The notes under the pieces: generated by a model | What the model was told of the DNA's origin: nothing | Seen by the model: the letters and a program-made list of their open reading frames with translations, nothing else | Databases searched by the model: none | Shown: positions 1 to 12,097 of the stretch, piece after piece | Layout: each line of letters begins with the position of its first letter | How positions within the stretch are numbered: position 1 is the stretch's first letter | Program-made: the position numbers and the translations under genes | From: Echinococcus granulosus | Lineage: Eukaryota > Platyhelminthes > Cestoda > Cyclophyllidea > Taeniidae | Direction of reading: 5' to 3' | Length of the DNA: 64,000 nt | Assembly (NCBI RefSeq): GCF_000524195.1 | Contig: NW_020170461.1 | Location: 136,342 to 200,341 of the forward strand

Positions 1-38
<38 letters not shown>
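1..38. repeat. TA dinucleotide microsatellite
   Basis: An uninterrupted (TA)n tract of about 38 bases that runs off the left edge of the window. It lies about 165 nt upstream of the proposed first codon of the EEPD1-like gene. Confidence 0.95.
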
Positions 39-39
<1 letters not shown>

Positions 40-201
40 GAATGCACTGACTTCGCTTTTTGAGTTTTCAAGGGTTTAGTGGTGTCATTTTCTTTTTATA
101 ACCGTGTACGCCAAATAGCAAATACTTATTTGACCACAAACTCTTTCAAATAGGCATTTATTGCCGCGGTGTCTATGTGATTTCCATCGCCAACGTTTAT
201 C

Positions 202-3200
202 ATGGGTCTTTGTCATTGTTTTTCCAAACCGGTGAGTCCGTGATTCGATTGTTTTTTTTCAAAATTGTGGATGCACAAAATATACCAGTCATATATTAAA
301 ATATTACCTACTGTACTTTGTTTTCGGTAGTATTTTTGGAAGCCTAAATAACTTGGCTTGTAGCCACGTTCCTAGCCTTACTTTTAACTTTATGCATAAT
401 AGTTGCGTATCTTGTAGTTGTTTAGAGCTAAAAATATCCTTTATTAAGTCTTTTAACGAAACTTGTGGGTGTGTGATCTTGCGCGCATGCGTGCGTGTAT
501 TTGGGTGCGTGAAACCCAATCCAATCATCTGATGTGTTAGCGTGCATTCTGGCAATAAATGCATTTGCGTGCTTTATTATCTTTACTTTTCCTATCCTTA
601 AGCATGCATAAACGCCCAAGCGATCTTACTGATCCTGTAAGTTTACTTCCTGATGATGCTTTTTGTCGATTTCATCTTAACTCCGCATCCTAAAATTCTG
701 ATAGCTGATAGGCTTTACTGCCGCCACTTGTAACCACGACTCACGGCTTATAACATTATTAAAATCTGTTCTTTTTTGGTGAATTTGTGCTAGTTTTATT
801 TCGAGTCTTTGGTGTCAGTCAACAACCACTTGAACCTAATGCAATTTGAGGAGGTGCTGGGATGTTGCTATTTTGTTTGATAATAACCTATATGAATTCC
901 ATTTTCCCCTTGACGGTGTTTTTTTCATGTTAAACAGTTTTGAATACCAATATTTCTCCCTCGGAAAAGTACAATGAAGAAAACAAAGACCAAGATTAGC
1001 GTTGATCTTTCTGCATGGTAATCATCAATAAGAAGGATTTCTTTGTGAGAAATCATAGATTTTTGTTAGAAATCATAGTAAACGTCATGAGATTTATCCG
1101 AACTAACTCCTACGTCATCTTGAGCGGAGGCGACTGCTGTGTACGCCCTCTCAGTCGCTTTTTTTCATATTCAGTCAAACTGTTCTCATGTGGGTTTTAG
1201 ACTCGCCTCATTCTTCATTAATTCGTAGACCAAACACCGGAATTTTTATTAACGAAGCGCTAGTCATTCTCTTGAATACTTTCTTTTTTTTCCTTTCAAA
1301 ATTGTGCAATCTCATTTGTTTTGATCTCATATAGTTGTAAATGCAGCACGAGTTAAGATAATACTTTATGGTTAATTTTTTTTCCTTCTTTGTAGGATAG
1401 GAAGAAAGATGTGCTTAAATTTTTCAAAGTCGCTTCTGAGAGTGAAATTATCAATGTAAGTTGGTTATTTTGGATTTTCCAAAAAACCAGTTTGCTTCTC
1501 GACACTTCTTAACAATTTATCTCGTTAACATCAACTCATGTAGCTGAACACTTTCTAAAATGTATTTTTGGGACGGCTTATGCAGTGTAATTTCATCTTC
1601 TTTAGTCATTGAGTAACAATGTTCTGCTAGAATAGTAAAACATCCAGGCCACGGTGGCTGGTTTTGCCCTGGCGACCTGATAGCAAATGCGTTAAGACAC
1701 TTAAATCTAACTACGGGGGAAGGGATCCCATTTGGTGGCTATTATCTTAGACGAATTCAGTGGTTGCAGTGCATTGGAGATGTACATTTGGAAACGTTAG
1801 TTGTGTTAGGACAACGTTCTACAGCGTGCAGCACTTTTGCAATTCGCTCTTCTATTATCTTTAAAGCGGTACCCATCGTTTGGTGAAACTCTGGCGCATA
1901 ACATCATTCTCAAACGTCAAAATGCCCCACTGAAACGCCTCCGCGACATTTGGAATTTGGGAGCTGTTCGGGAGGTACTACTTTCAGACTGTGGTATGGT
2001 TATTGATGACAATATCAAGTAAGTTACCTTGTTGTCAACTTTCAACTCGTCAGATAATTTGATTAAATCCGATACTAGTGCTTTCGTCATAGGCCTTTCT
2101 TATTCCTTTTTGCATGCCAAGAAATCTCCTCCTGCTGCACTAAATCAGTGCGTTTTTTTCAATCAGTGTCAAACAGTATTGTTGGAGGTGGAGGATAATG
2201 TGCTTAAGGCATCTATTGAACGCTCACAGTGATGAATGACTATTGTTTTGCGGACTTGGCACGCATCACCGTGATTGGAATCGTCACATACGTAGGGTTG
2301 TGTTTGAGACATTGACAGCATTCAAATCTCTCCCTACTACGGCCGAACATCTCATCGCTATAGATGCACGCGGGTTGTGAGTCGTGGTAGAGGACAGACG
2401 CACCTAGTGATAGTCATAGATGCGCAATGATATGGAGCACTCTTGGCAATTACCACTTCGAGTTGTGCTGTTACTTATACCTGCCACCTCATGGCGTGGG
2501 TGTAAAATTATGGTCCTCGGTTTCTCTTGGACTCTACTCGTATGCTTATTGAAATTGGTGTAACTTTGCGATTTTAGGATTGATATGGTTACGAATAGTG
2601 TGGGAACCACCTAAAAACTGAAAGTGATGCTTTTCTTTGGCTCCTAGGGATGAACAAGTAATAAATGAGCAACTCCCTCAACCTCGCTCTGTGTCGGCAA
2701 ATACACGGCCTATCCCAGTGGCTACACATTATCCCTCGGCACCTCCACTACCACAGTTGCCACCAGCAGACCATGACGTCATAGAACTCTTCCGGACTCT
2801 CAAAGATATGGGTCTGGTTGAAAGATGGACGAAGTATATTAGTGATTCGGATATCCTCACCACCAATGATGCCCTGCCCTCCAACACCTATCGACTGGCC
2901 ACGTGGAACCTGGATCGTTTCACTTTGGCAAAGGCCAGACACTCCGGATTTCGGGAAGCTATTTGCCTCACTATTCTCTCCAATCAATTCGATCTCATCG
3001 CCTTCCAGGAAGTGGTTGAACCCGAGTCAGTTCAATTGGTAGGCCGCGAAAACCGAGCTTTCTACTTATTTTATTTAAGTGAGTAAGATTAATTTCTTAC
3101 AACTTAGTTGGTGAACGAGTTGAATGACCCTGTGCTGCCGATGATAAGGGGGTGGATTGCGGTGAACCAAGCTAAATATGGCTCCTACAAGGCCTTCTCA

Positions 3201-5699
3201 TCGAGTGATAAGACGGGGCGAACCTTTCAGGCCGTGGAGTATTCTTCTATCCTCTACCGTTCCGATCGTGTGCAAGCTATCTCCTCACGTGTTCTGTCCG
3301 CCAGTGGGAAGTTTTCGCGGCTGCCTTTTTTGAGCAAATTTAAGGTTCGCCTGTTCTTAGCATACTTCATTTATTGTTGCTAGAATAGTCTCGATGTTTA
3401 GCTGGTTTTAAAAAGAAGGGTTGTGGGTGGGGTTGGTTGCCAATCTACTCTTTTTTCCTCTCATTAGTCTGTCATGTGATGTGCTTCATTTGCAGCTGGG
3501 ATCGAGCACTCTTATGCTCACCTCGGTTCACCTCAGAGCACCGGGTTTAGAGGACACTCATTTAGAGAAGAATGCTGAAGAAGTTGCCTGCCTTGCTGAC
3601 TTTGTCGATGCGATAATGGACACTCTTTCAGGTGAGTGATTGTTGTGCCAACTGCCAAACATAAGTTGGTGAATCTCTGTATCTCCACTTCTCGTTATTA
3701 TAGACAAAATCTACTATGTCATCTTAGGCGATTTCAACATGGATCCTGGCAATAAGGGTGAGTTGAAATCTGAGATTCTTTGTAGGTTCTATGCTGTTTT
3801 GCGATGTTACTCTTTCTCCTATCCGTTGTTAGAAAAAATAAAAACGAAGTTTTCTTCATTGGTTGTCCTTTCGTCATTTTGGGTAAAGAGATCTTTGCGA
3901 ACCAGTGATAATTGAGGCTATTACTTCGAGAACAAATTTTCAGCTGAAGGAAGCAACTTTTGGCACTTTTTTACAACATTTGCTGCTAGCGTCACACATA
4001 AGTGGCATCTCCTTGATTCTCTTTTCTGAGTTTCGTGTATCGTAAATATGTGACATGGACAAAATCACGCATTACAAAGGGATTACTTTGGTTTGAAACA
4101 ATAAGAGAGATGTAAGATGTCTTTGATCCGGTAATACTTTTCCAGTTCTAAGCAGCAGTTGAATTTGTCCAGGAAATTAATCCCAGTTGTTGTCACATGT
4201 TGGAACGTGGTAGTTGATTTCGCTGTTAGATCCTGATAGTAAAAGCAAGCTTTTGTTGCCTAACAAGGGCCAAAGTTATTTACGATTGTTTATTTTATCC
4301 GAGAGGGAATAAGCGCAACTGCGATTACTACTGTTTGTAAAGTGCGCCTACTTGGTTCCATCATGAATTCCTCATGGGGTGGTGCAATTCGACACGCCTG
4401 CGGTTCGCTACCTATGCTTCGGTATTTCTTCCAGTGCTACCGCACCACCTTATGCCCTTTACTATCCCTCAAATCCTAATTCCTGCAATGTCATTTTAGT
4501 TGCTCAGTTTTGGCAAGTTTTTTTTAATAACTGAAGCTTGTATGTGAATTTTTGGTGGGTTAAGTCAAACTGTCACTTCTCTCTTCGTTGGTAGGCATAA
4601 GTAGCCTTATTTTCCTCTACAATTTACGATTTAATGTAATACTAGGCAATCATTCCAATACGTGCTCCGATTCCTTTTCACTTCTGTAACCTTATTTCTT
4701 AAATGAATGACAAGCACACCTTTATTCACTTTTATCCCCTTTTTTATATACTGCGGAAATACTATGGATATCACCTTGGTGATCTTATCCACTCAGTGAT
4801 CATGCGAATATTGTGAGGTCATTGCAGGGTCACAAAGTGGTGTTCTTTTGAGCGGAGGGCGAGACGGGAGAGGGATCTCCATTTCCAAAGTACATTTTGT
4901 GCTACCATATGCTTAGCATTCTTTTTTTGGTGCCTTGACTGAAAGGTTAAAATAACTCACTTTTTCTCTTACAAAATAAGGCAATTTACCATACTTTCTA
5001 CTGGGAAATGTACAATCCCAAAAAACACTTCTGCAGTTCCGGAATTGGAATTTGCAGGCATTCCAGAACTCTGAGTTTGCTTTGTTGACCTGTACCAAGG
5101 CCATTCAAGATGATAGGAATAGGTAGGAATGGCAACTATCCTGGAAGTCTGGCAATCCGATCCCCAGGCTAGCCCTCAGGCACCGTACTTCTGGTGCTCT
5201 CACAATATCCGCATTAGAGGACCCTTAATCAGTCCGAATGAGTCTCTCTATGCTGTCCGTGTCTGTACGCACACATAACACTTTATTGAGACTTAGGTCT
5301 GCCTCTTGGACCTTCAATATATCAGTATTACGAGGCTTGTTCTGTTACTTAGCTTTCGACGCTTTGCGTTCCCGCGGACTGGTCAGCACACTGCCGACAG
5401 CCTGCGCAACAATGGCGAGTGCAGTAGAGCGAGGCGCGGGCATCGGTCAAAGACAGGGGGATTCACGAGTGCCGTGCCTAGACAATGCATGGCTCTGTCC
5501 CAACCTTCTAGCCTCAGAGGTAGACGAGGGCTCGGGGGGATTGAAATTTACGGGCGTCAGCGCTGTAGTGATCCCATCCCGCCACCCTCTCATTCCCCTC
5601 CCCGACTTCTCTGACGGATGTGGACGACCCAGCAACCACTGCCCCGTCTACTTTGATCTGGCTTCCTACAGTGTCACCCATTCGACACCGCCTCATTGA
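202..5699 (+). CDS. EEPD1: EEPD1-like endonuclease/exonuclease/phosphatase family protein, 8 exons, complete
   Basis: Exons 202-231, 1396-1455, 1867-2018, 2648-3038, 3108-3344, 3496-3631, 3704-3757 and 5353-5699 join in phase at GT-AG sites into 468 codons ending in TGA. Exon 1 encodes MGLCHCFSKP: Gly2 next to cysteines, the pattern for N-myristoylation plus palmitoylation, as at the N-terminus of vertebrate EEPD1. Residues ~20-75 form one helix-hairpin-helix-like segment (SEIINRYPSFGETLAHNI); vertebrate EEPD1 has two. After a Pro-rich linker comes the EEP domain (~160-460): TWNL (N168), FQEV (E202), GDFN (D345, N347), DNAW (D397) and SNHCP (H449), the expected metal-binding and catalytic positions. 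Many stretches match the EEPD1 family, e.g. the region around NELNDPVLPMIRGW. Vertebrate EEPD1 acts at stalled replication forks and at the plasma membrane; the role here is inferred. Intron 1 is 1.16 kb, so joining exon 1 to exon 2 is the least certain step, though both meet in phase 0. Confidence 0.88.
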
Positions 5700-6037
5700 C
5701 TCTTTTTGGATCTTCTTTGTCTTCGAAATTTGCACGTGGACAGTAATTGAGCATTAACTTGCACGGTTTTTTCTCGGCACAAATTTACAAAGGGGGATTC
5801 GGCGCGGGTAAAAATGTTTGTGCATCCTTGATGGTTTTTTAGGCTTTTTCACATATGCAAATGTGCTTTTATTTTCACTTGGCAGAAAAGGCAGTCTTCC
5901 ATTTTCACTTAAACAGTGATCCTGTTTTTTGCTGTTCGTGGTTTGTAGGGATGATGAGGTTAATTTGACATCTTCAAAGGGGCTGGCTGGCTAACCACTC
6001 TGTTAGAAAGTCCAATTCGTAAACTTTTGACCTGTAA

Positions 6038-6043
6038 AATAAA
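6038..6043 (+). terminator. Candidate polyadenylation signal of the EEPD1-like gene
   Basis: A canonical AATAAA hexamer lies about 340 nt after the EEPD1-like stop codon, in AT-rich DNA and in the right orientation. It is the first good signal seen downstream. Cleavage site not shown. Confidence 0.4.
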
Positions 6044-6349
6044 AATTTGAACCGGATTTTCCACACTAAATATCGCATTCGCCATGACATTTATGGGATA
6101 ATTGGTGAAATGGACTTTTCAAGCTTGTTACACTTTAAGCACCAAAATTTACTCTCTCCAAATTTGCGGACAAATCTTTTACAGTCGAAAAGATAAAGCA
6201 TCGGCAGCTCGGCATGATTGGGTTCTTCTATTGCCCGATTTCTATGCCGAGGTGGTTTTTTAATTTCAATGCGATTACTTCCTGCGTGTTAGGACCACCC
6301 TTCGAAAATTATTTTTTTAGTAAAATATCTGAGGAAGTGGTTTTTATGA

Positions 6350-6475
6350 AACGCCCCAAGACTTCCCTGAAAACGGAAAAAGACAGCGCCCTCGGTCTTG
6401 GTATTCGGTCCCTCAAGGGCATCCCCGTTGATCCTTCACTGGGCGGCCTGGCCCCCGGGGCATACTTGTAGTCCC
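6350..6475. repeat. Clustered ~190-bp repeat: two fragments in opposite orientation
   Basis: The first half carries the 3' end of the repeat family in reverse (reverse complement of the tail TTTCAGGGAAGTCTTGGGGC). The second half carries its GC-rich core forwards (GGGCGGCCTGGCCCCC). The element therefore looks broken and rejoined, or is two nested fragments. The full-length copies at 8452-8636, 9431-9625 and 11084-11272 define the family. Confidence 0.6.
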
Positions 6476-7664
6476 AACAGCTCTTCTGTAAGTTAACAGT
6501 ACATATTCTGCTCAGGTAGTGTGTATTCCTTCGCGCTGCATCCACTTCTTCAGCACAAAACTTCACTGTGTTCCTTCTTTTTCATCAAAGACTGTACATT
6601 TTTAATGGAGCCGTCTGTATTTTTCAATCTGAATTTCTAGCATAAATAACTGCCGTTGAAGATATGAAAATATTAAGTGTACTAAGTCTGTTATTTTATT
6701 TCAATTGGAGTGGTTCTTGTTTCAATGGATCGGGTTGCATCATGGTAAATTCAAGTTGGTATCCTTAACGGTTGTTTGTAGCCACCTACTGAACTTGTTC
6801 TTCCTTTGGAAAGTGCAAAAATGTGGTCTCTTTTGGGCTTTCTTCAACGTATTCTTTACAGTGTCATTAGCGTTGGAATCTTGAGGTGTTTCATTGTCTA
6901 CTCGAGGGCCGACTCTGGCTAGAGGCAGTTCAGTCTACTTGCGACTTCTCGAAGTGGAGCCTTAAGTGCTCTTGAAACCAAAGTATTGCATATTCCCTCT
7001 TCCCATTGGAGCGTGGTCTCTGGCACTCCCCTTGCTTAGCCTCCCGTGTCGTCTATCACAAAGTATTCGGCGCTGTAAGAAAAACATCCATCAGTCATCC
7101 ACACCAGTCATCGAAGTTCCATGCAACTGAGAGGATACTTGCCTGCAACATCACTGATCCCTCTTGGAAATTCTGTCCGATCTGGAGTTTTGGTTCTGTT
7201 AAACACGAACTGTATTTTGGTGAGGGACGAAGGAATGTATGGGCCATTTCCTGTGTCCATCGTTAGGCATAGAAACGCTAGCCTAAAAGTGTGTATAACA
7301 AATGGCGGATTATAACATGATTCTGCGGGGGTAGGGTTTTGTGTCTATTCTTCCTTGTCACTCGGTTTTCAGGGTCCCATTCAGCTCCTAGAGAATTGAA
7401 GGAGGTATCGAGTGATCACTTGATTGACATCTTCAGACATGTAATGTAGACAACTCCGTAACGGACTGTTCTAGGTGTCTAGTGGCGCTTCAACTGTTGA
7501 CATCATTCCCATGGAAAACCTCATTTTCAACCCTTCTGTTAGGAGTTGTCACAGATTTCCCCCTTCCACAAAATATGCCCATCTTCTTCCAGTGACGGAA
7601 ATCAGGGTATTTGTCCTTTTGGGATAGCGCTTGATTTCCCCTGCTACGAATGTAGTGCCCCAAG

Positions 7665-7795
7665 TTATTCCTGAAGGTGAAATATATGGGACTGGAGGCG
7701 CTACTACCATGTCTCGGCGACCATGTCGCCCGGTGAATGTGAAAAATGGAGCCTTAAGCCTCACTAAGCCAAAGTTAAGAGGTAAACGAACTGTC
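7665..7795 (-). repeat. Clustered ~190-bp repeat, diverged copy
   Basis: Reverse-oriented copy, recognised by the order of blocks shared with the 8452-8636 copy: CCTGAAGGTGAAA, then a GGCGACCATGTCGCCCGG core, then GAGCCTTAAGCCTCACTAAG. A 117-codon open frame on the - strand passes through it and is probably fortuitous. Confidence 0.55.
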
Positions 7796-8018
7796 ATAGT
7801 AACACATTGCCATCTCTGAAATATTTTGACGTACCAGAATTTCCTGTAGCATGGCGGGATTGTGTATGAGGCATCGTCAACACTCCGAAATCTGTGGTGC
7901 AAATTATCATTCCGATTAAAGCCTCATTTTAAAAAATATGACGGGAAAGGATTTTGTGCGTCTCCTCACCCATTTTCTATGTGATATTGCTATAGCACCT
8001 TATTTTAATTTGGTTTTA

Positions 8019-8100
8019 GTAGCGGACCACGCAGGGGTCTCCGCTATCCTATCTTCGCCGAGCGGCCTGGCCTCTAGGCCGTGCCTATAGCTCCCTGAGT
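8019..8100 (+). repeat. Clustered ~190-bp repeat, partial copy
   Basis: Forward partial copy with the core blocks GAGCGGCCTGGCCTCTAGGC and CGTGCCTATAGCTCC. It lacks the tail ending in TTTCAGGGAAGTCTCG that full copies have. Confidence 0.55.
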
Positions 8101-8451
8101 CCCAAGCATTTTCCTCCTAATTCTATCGTACTGATCAGCTAGGAGCAAGTTTCGGTTTATTTTCTCAAAAGTTAGTTTGTTTAGTTGTCTCGAATGTTTG
8201 GAGACAAAATTTTGTATGTTACCCGTTTTCCTCGGCTGATTCGACATAGCAAAACTCCGTTCACCAGTGACAGGAGGGTGAAGAGTGGAAATTTTCGCAT
8301 TGGACGATTATCTTGCAGATTAAGGACTCATTCCGAAGAATAGGGAAAATATGCCTTTTGAGATTGCTGCCAACGCTGCGTCATTGAAAGTTTTCTATGT
8401 GTTACGTTACAATTTTCACTTCTTCTGACTAGACGAAGGGGGCGTCACCCT

Positions 8452-8636
8452 AGCGCCCCGAGACTTCCCTGAAGGTGAAAGAAGATGCAACACTTGGACA
8501 GAATATGCATTTTTGATACGCAGTAGAGCCTGGGGGTTACTGGCACGACCCGGGGGCCAGGTCGCCCGGCGGAGGTGCAATGGTGGGGCCCACTAAGTGG
8601 CCCATTATCGAAGCTGAGGGTTAAACAACTAACGTA
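8452..8636 (-). repeat. Clustered ~190-bp repeat, full-length copy
   Basis: Read on the - strand it starts with CGTTAGTTGTTTAACCCTCA, passes through a GGGCCACTTAGTGGGCCCC block and a GGGCGACCTGGCCCCCGGG core, and ends with TTCAGGGAAGTCTCGGGGC. The same block order occurs in forward copies at 9431 and 11084, which defines a discrete element. No tRNA-like A or B box and no coding frame are evident. Confidence 0.7.
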
Positions 8637-9430
8637 TTGAAATCGTGTCCTCCTCAGTCGTGGTCTGTGGTCATCCATACCCGAATTACTAACTTTCCTA
8701 ACCTCCTTTGAAGATTTTTAGGCATTATTTGTTTCAAAAACCTGCTGCGTTGGTTTGGAAGGCGGGGCTTTTGTTCCATTTGGAAGGAAGTTTTAAGAAG
8801 GTTTCTTGACGGAAGGATTTGCGGGCCCTTGAAGTGGATGATCATCACCTTGCATAAGGATCCCTTGGTGAACATTTTAAGTCCTTAAAATCAAAATCTT
8901 TTGAGAAAATTACCTAAACAAGCTTCCGGTTTGGTGTACAATTTGTGTGAGAATAGCGAAGATAGGAATTTATCTGGGAATAAAGTTTTTTCGTACCATC
9001 TTATTTGGTGATTCCGACTAGCGACAGCTAAATATTATGTTTTTTAATTTTAAATATATTATAACGGAAGCGTAAAATTTTTATCAATGCTCCAACACTT
9101 TAGCTCTAATCGTAGTTTGCAAAAAAACTTCACTATTCCTTGCTTGGGTCGTTGAGGCTGAATTTGGTTAAATAATCATAAGGCCAGTCAACCAATTTGA
9201 TGGCAGTGACAACCGTTTTTGCCATTCCAATAGACCTATTTATTTACCCTTGGAGTGCACTGGATAGGTGATTTTATACTGGTCTGGCATATACCTTCAA
9301 TTGTATTTTAATGGTTAACTGTCATCCTGTCACATATGTGTGACAGTGTACTCCTAATCAATGTGTAATAGCTGATTGTAGCGGATCATGTTGCAAGTAG
9401 ATTAGTCTGGTTTAAAGAGATAACTTAGAC

Positions 9431-9625
9431 GTGGGTTGTCCGTTGTCTAACTTCAATTCTTGTTCTTGGTGGCGGGGCCACTTAGGGGCTCCACCATTGT
9501 ACCTCCACCGGGTGGCCTGGCTTGGGGACCGTGCCAGTAGCCCCAATCCCTTCTCTACGTCAACAATGCATATTAAAGCCGAGTATTGCAACTTGTTTCG
9601 TCTTCAGGGAAGTCTCGAGGTGCCA
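9431..9625 (+). repeat. Clustered ~190-bp repeat, full-length copy
   Basis: Forward copy with all blocks: head near GGGTTGTCCGTTGTCTAAC, GGCCACTTAGGGGCTCCACC, GGGTGGCCTGGCTTGGGGAC, GTGCCAGTAGCCCC, then AATGCATATT, then the tail CTTCAGGGAAGTCTCGAGG. It gives the clearest view of the element's extent, about 195 bp. Confidence 0.7.
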
Positions 9626-11083
9626 CATGCAAAAATAGCTTAGGAGAGAAAAATACGACAACTGAGTTATGGCGGTCGACATGCCTCTGCTGTTCCTCCA
9701 GGGAACGCGCTCTACAAGATCGTCTCGAGAACTAAGGGCATAAAAAAAATCTCCTGACTGGCCTCTGCCTTATTTGCGTCTAGTGACCTGTCGAATCCGC
9801 GTGAGATGTATTCGGATTTCACTATCTAAAACACCTTTAAATTACGGTTGTAGTTGATTTACTAACTATGTTTTCACGAATCTACTCCCATCCCATCTGT
9901 TTGCCTTGGGGTAAATAAAAATCGTGTTTTCGTGCTCACCGGTCCATCTGTGGAAGTGAAGCTAATTGTGCCTCACTTCAACTCAAATTGCAGCCCGCTA
10001 GTTAAAAGTATACTGCAAATCCATCGAGCATCGTTGGCAAGTGGATTTTGAATAAATTTTATCGTAACAGTAATGAATTTAAGAACCAATTTTCTACATT
10101 ATTAATGGTTTCTTCGGTCTTATTCAAATTATTAAAAACCTTAAATAAGTGCGACAGTCGCTTTCTTTTCTTTCAACAGGTTCTAAGTTTATTGCATAGG
10201 GAGCAGGTCTTTGCTCGAGCCTCTTCAAGTTGGTTTGCTTTGTAGTGATGCATTTGAAAGATCCCCGGATGTTTGAAGGCTATCATTTACTGTCCTCCAT
10301 CAACTTTTGGCAACCGTAGTGGATCTTACTCCCTTGTTCAAAGTCACGGTGATGGTAGCCATTTTCGTACGTTCTATTGATGGTATTTCTGATTATTTTT
10401 TTTCGTCTTTTATGTGTAGATGTGAAATAAATTAACAAACAAGTTTTGGTAGGATATGCTAACTACATTTAATCCTATTTCTAGAATGGTTATCCTCTAG
10501 TGCTGATATGCCGATGTGGGTGTATCGCCTTTCTGCTTCATACAGATTTTGATTTAGCAATTTAGGCAAGGATTTTTATCACATTTGACAAGTTAAAATC
10601 GGTCATGTGGAAGTTGAGAAGATGCCTGATGCCACAAAATGGCATCACAGTACCCTGTGAATGAATAAGCCTGATCAGTGACTATGAAATTTGCACTAGT
10701 TTCGCTGTGAGCTTTTGGCTAATCAAAGAAAAAGGGTATCCACGTAGTTGATCGGTTAAAATTTTCTGTCCGGACTGATCCACTTTAAATCCCTGATGCC
10801 TAACTTTGTTATGCAAATTTTAATTAATAGAAAATTAAGTGGATCGCCAAGTTTTCTACTTCTCCAAGATTGACAAGACATAGGATACTTTACTTGAAAA
10901 GACAATCTTTAGGTTTTATGAACTAATTTGATAACTTTTACGGTGGTAAATGAGGTATTGTGTCAGTTAATTCATTAGTTCGGGCTTCAAAATATTACTC
11001 TTTGAATTTAGGTTATTCTGGCGCCCAAATGTTATTTAATTGTGAAGAAATTCAAAATAGATTATAAAGAGTACCATTATAAG

Positions 11084-11272
11084 GCGTTGGTTATTTGTTT
11101 AGCTCTCAGTTTTGGCAAAGGAGCCACTTAGGCCCTCCTTCATTGTACCTACACTGGGTGGGCTGACCCCTGAACCATGCTAGTAGCCCCATGCTTCGCT
11201 GTAGGTCGACAATACGTAGTCTACCGGAGTGTTGTTTCTCTTTTCGCTTTCAGGGGAAGTCTCGAAGCACTG
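11084..11272 (+). repeat. Clustered ~190-bp repeat, full-length copy
   Basis: Forward copy: head GCGTTGGTTATTTGTTTAGC, GAGCCACTTAGGCCCTCC, ACTGGGTGGGCTGACCCC, GCTAGTAGCCCCATGC, tail CTTTCAGGGGAAGTCTCGAA. An 88-codon open frame begins inside it but resembles no known protein. Confidence 0.7.
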
Positions 11273-12010
11273 CATTGGTGGCAGCAGATAGCGAATCCTA
11301 TCTTAACAACCTCCTTAATTTCTACTGCTGGGTGATGAACTCTAGAAGGGCGGAAGAAGTTCATATGCTGTGGATGGGCGAATCTGTAGCAACCCGTAAC
11401 AGAAGGGCTGAAAATGACGTCTACCTTTGGCAGCTAACCCATTCCCGTAGTCAGTAGGAATGCCATTAACAATAGCCATAGTTGTAAACCAAGTGGGAAA
11501 GTTCGATACGGAGCTGTCTACAGTTCCTGCATAAAGTTATCAACCATGTCAACTTGCGATACCTCCCCCACTTCCTTGCTAACTGGATTAAAACCAGATG
11601 GATATATCTGGGTAGCACTGAAGTGAGATAAAAGTGGCAAGGAAGAATACAGGTGAAGTTCCAAGGGCATGGAACTATGCTAAACTTCGTCCTTTGCTGC
11701 ATGAAGCTGCTGTTGAGCCAGTGTCCCTACAACTAGCTATGGACATGCGTTAGTGCCACCACAACCCCCCTCTGCCAATACAGTTGCCATACAGGGCGAA
11801 ATCCCAGATCCAGTATGATTGGTAAGAGGGGATGGTGACGTAGTGGTCAGGTATCTTCTCAGTTGTACTAGAATTCGATGAATTGGAGTGATTGTTTGTG
11901 AATTTCGTCCTGCTGCCCCGATCGCGTTGTGATGGCTTACACGGGAGGTTGACCAAGGGTGATCGCTGATAATGGCGCTTAAAAAAGGCGAGAGATTGTG
12001 TAATCCTCTG

Positions 12011-12097
12011 ATCGTTTGTTTAACTCTCGTTTTTGGTAACGGGCCGCTTAGGTACTTCGCCATTGTACCTTCCTCGGGTGGGCTGGGCCCAAGTCGT
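12011..12097 (+). repeat. Clustered ~190-bp repeat, 5' half only
   Basis: Forward copy containing the head (GTTTGTTTAACTCTCG), the GGGCCGCTTAGG block and the CGGGTGGGCTGGGCCC core. It then stops abruptly, without the usual tail. Confidence 0.6.

Noticed and set aside
5238..5352. Start of the long frame before the last EEPD1-like exon
   Set aside because: Similarity to EEPD1 begins at AFDALRS. The acceptor at 5351-5352 and the phase from exon 7 place the exon start at 5353.
7549..7902. 117-codon - strand frame
   Set aside because: It passes through a diverged copy of the ~190-bp repeat; no splice context or family.
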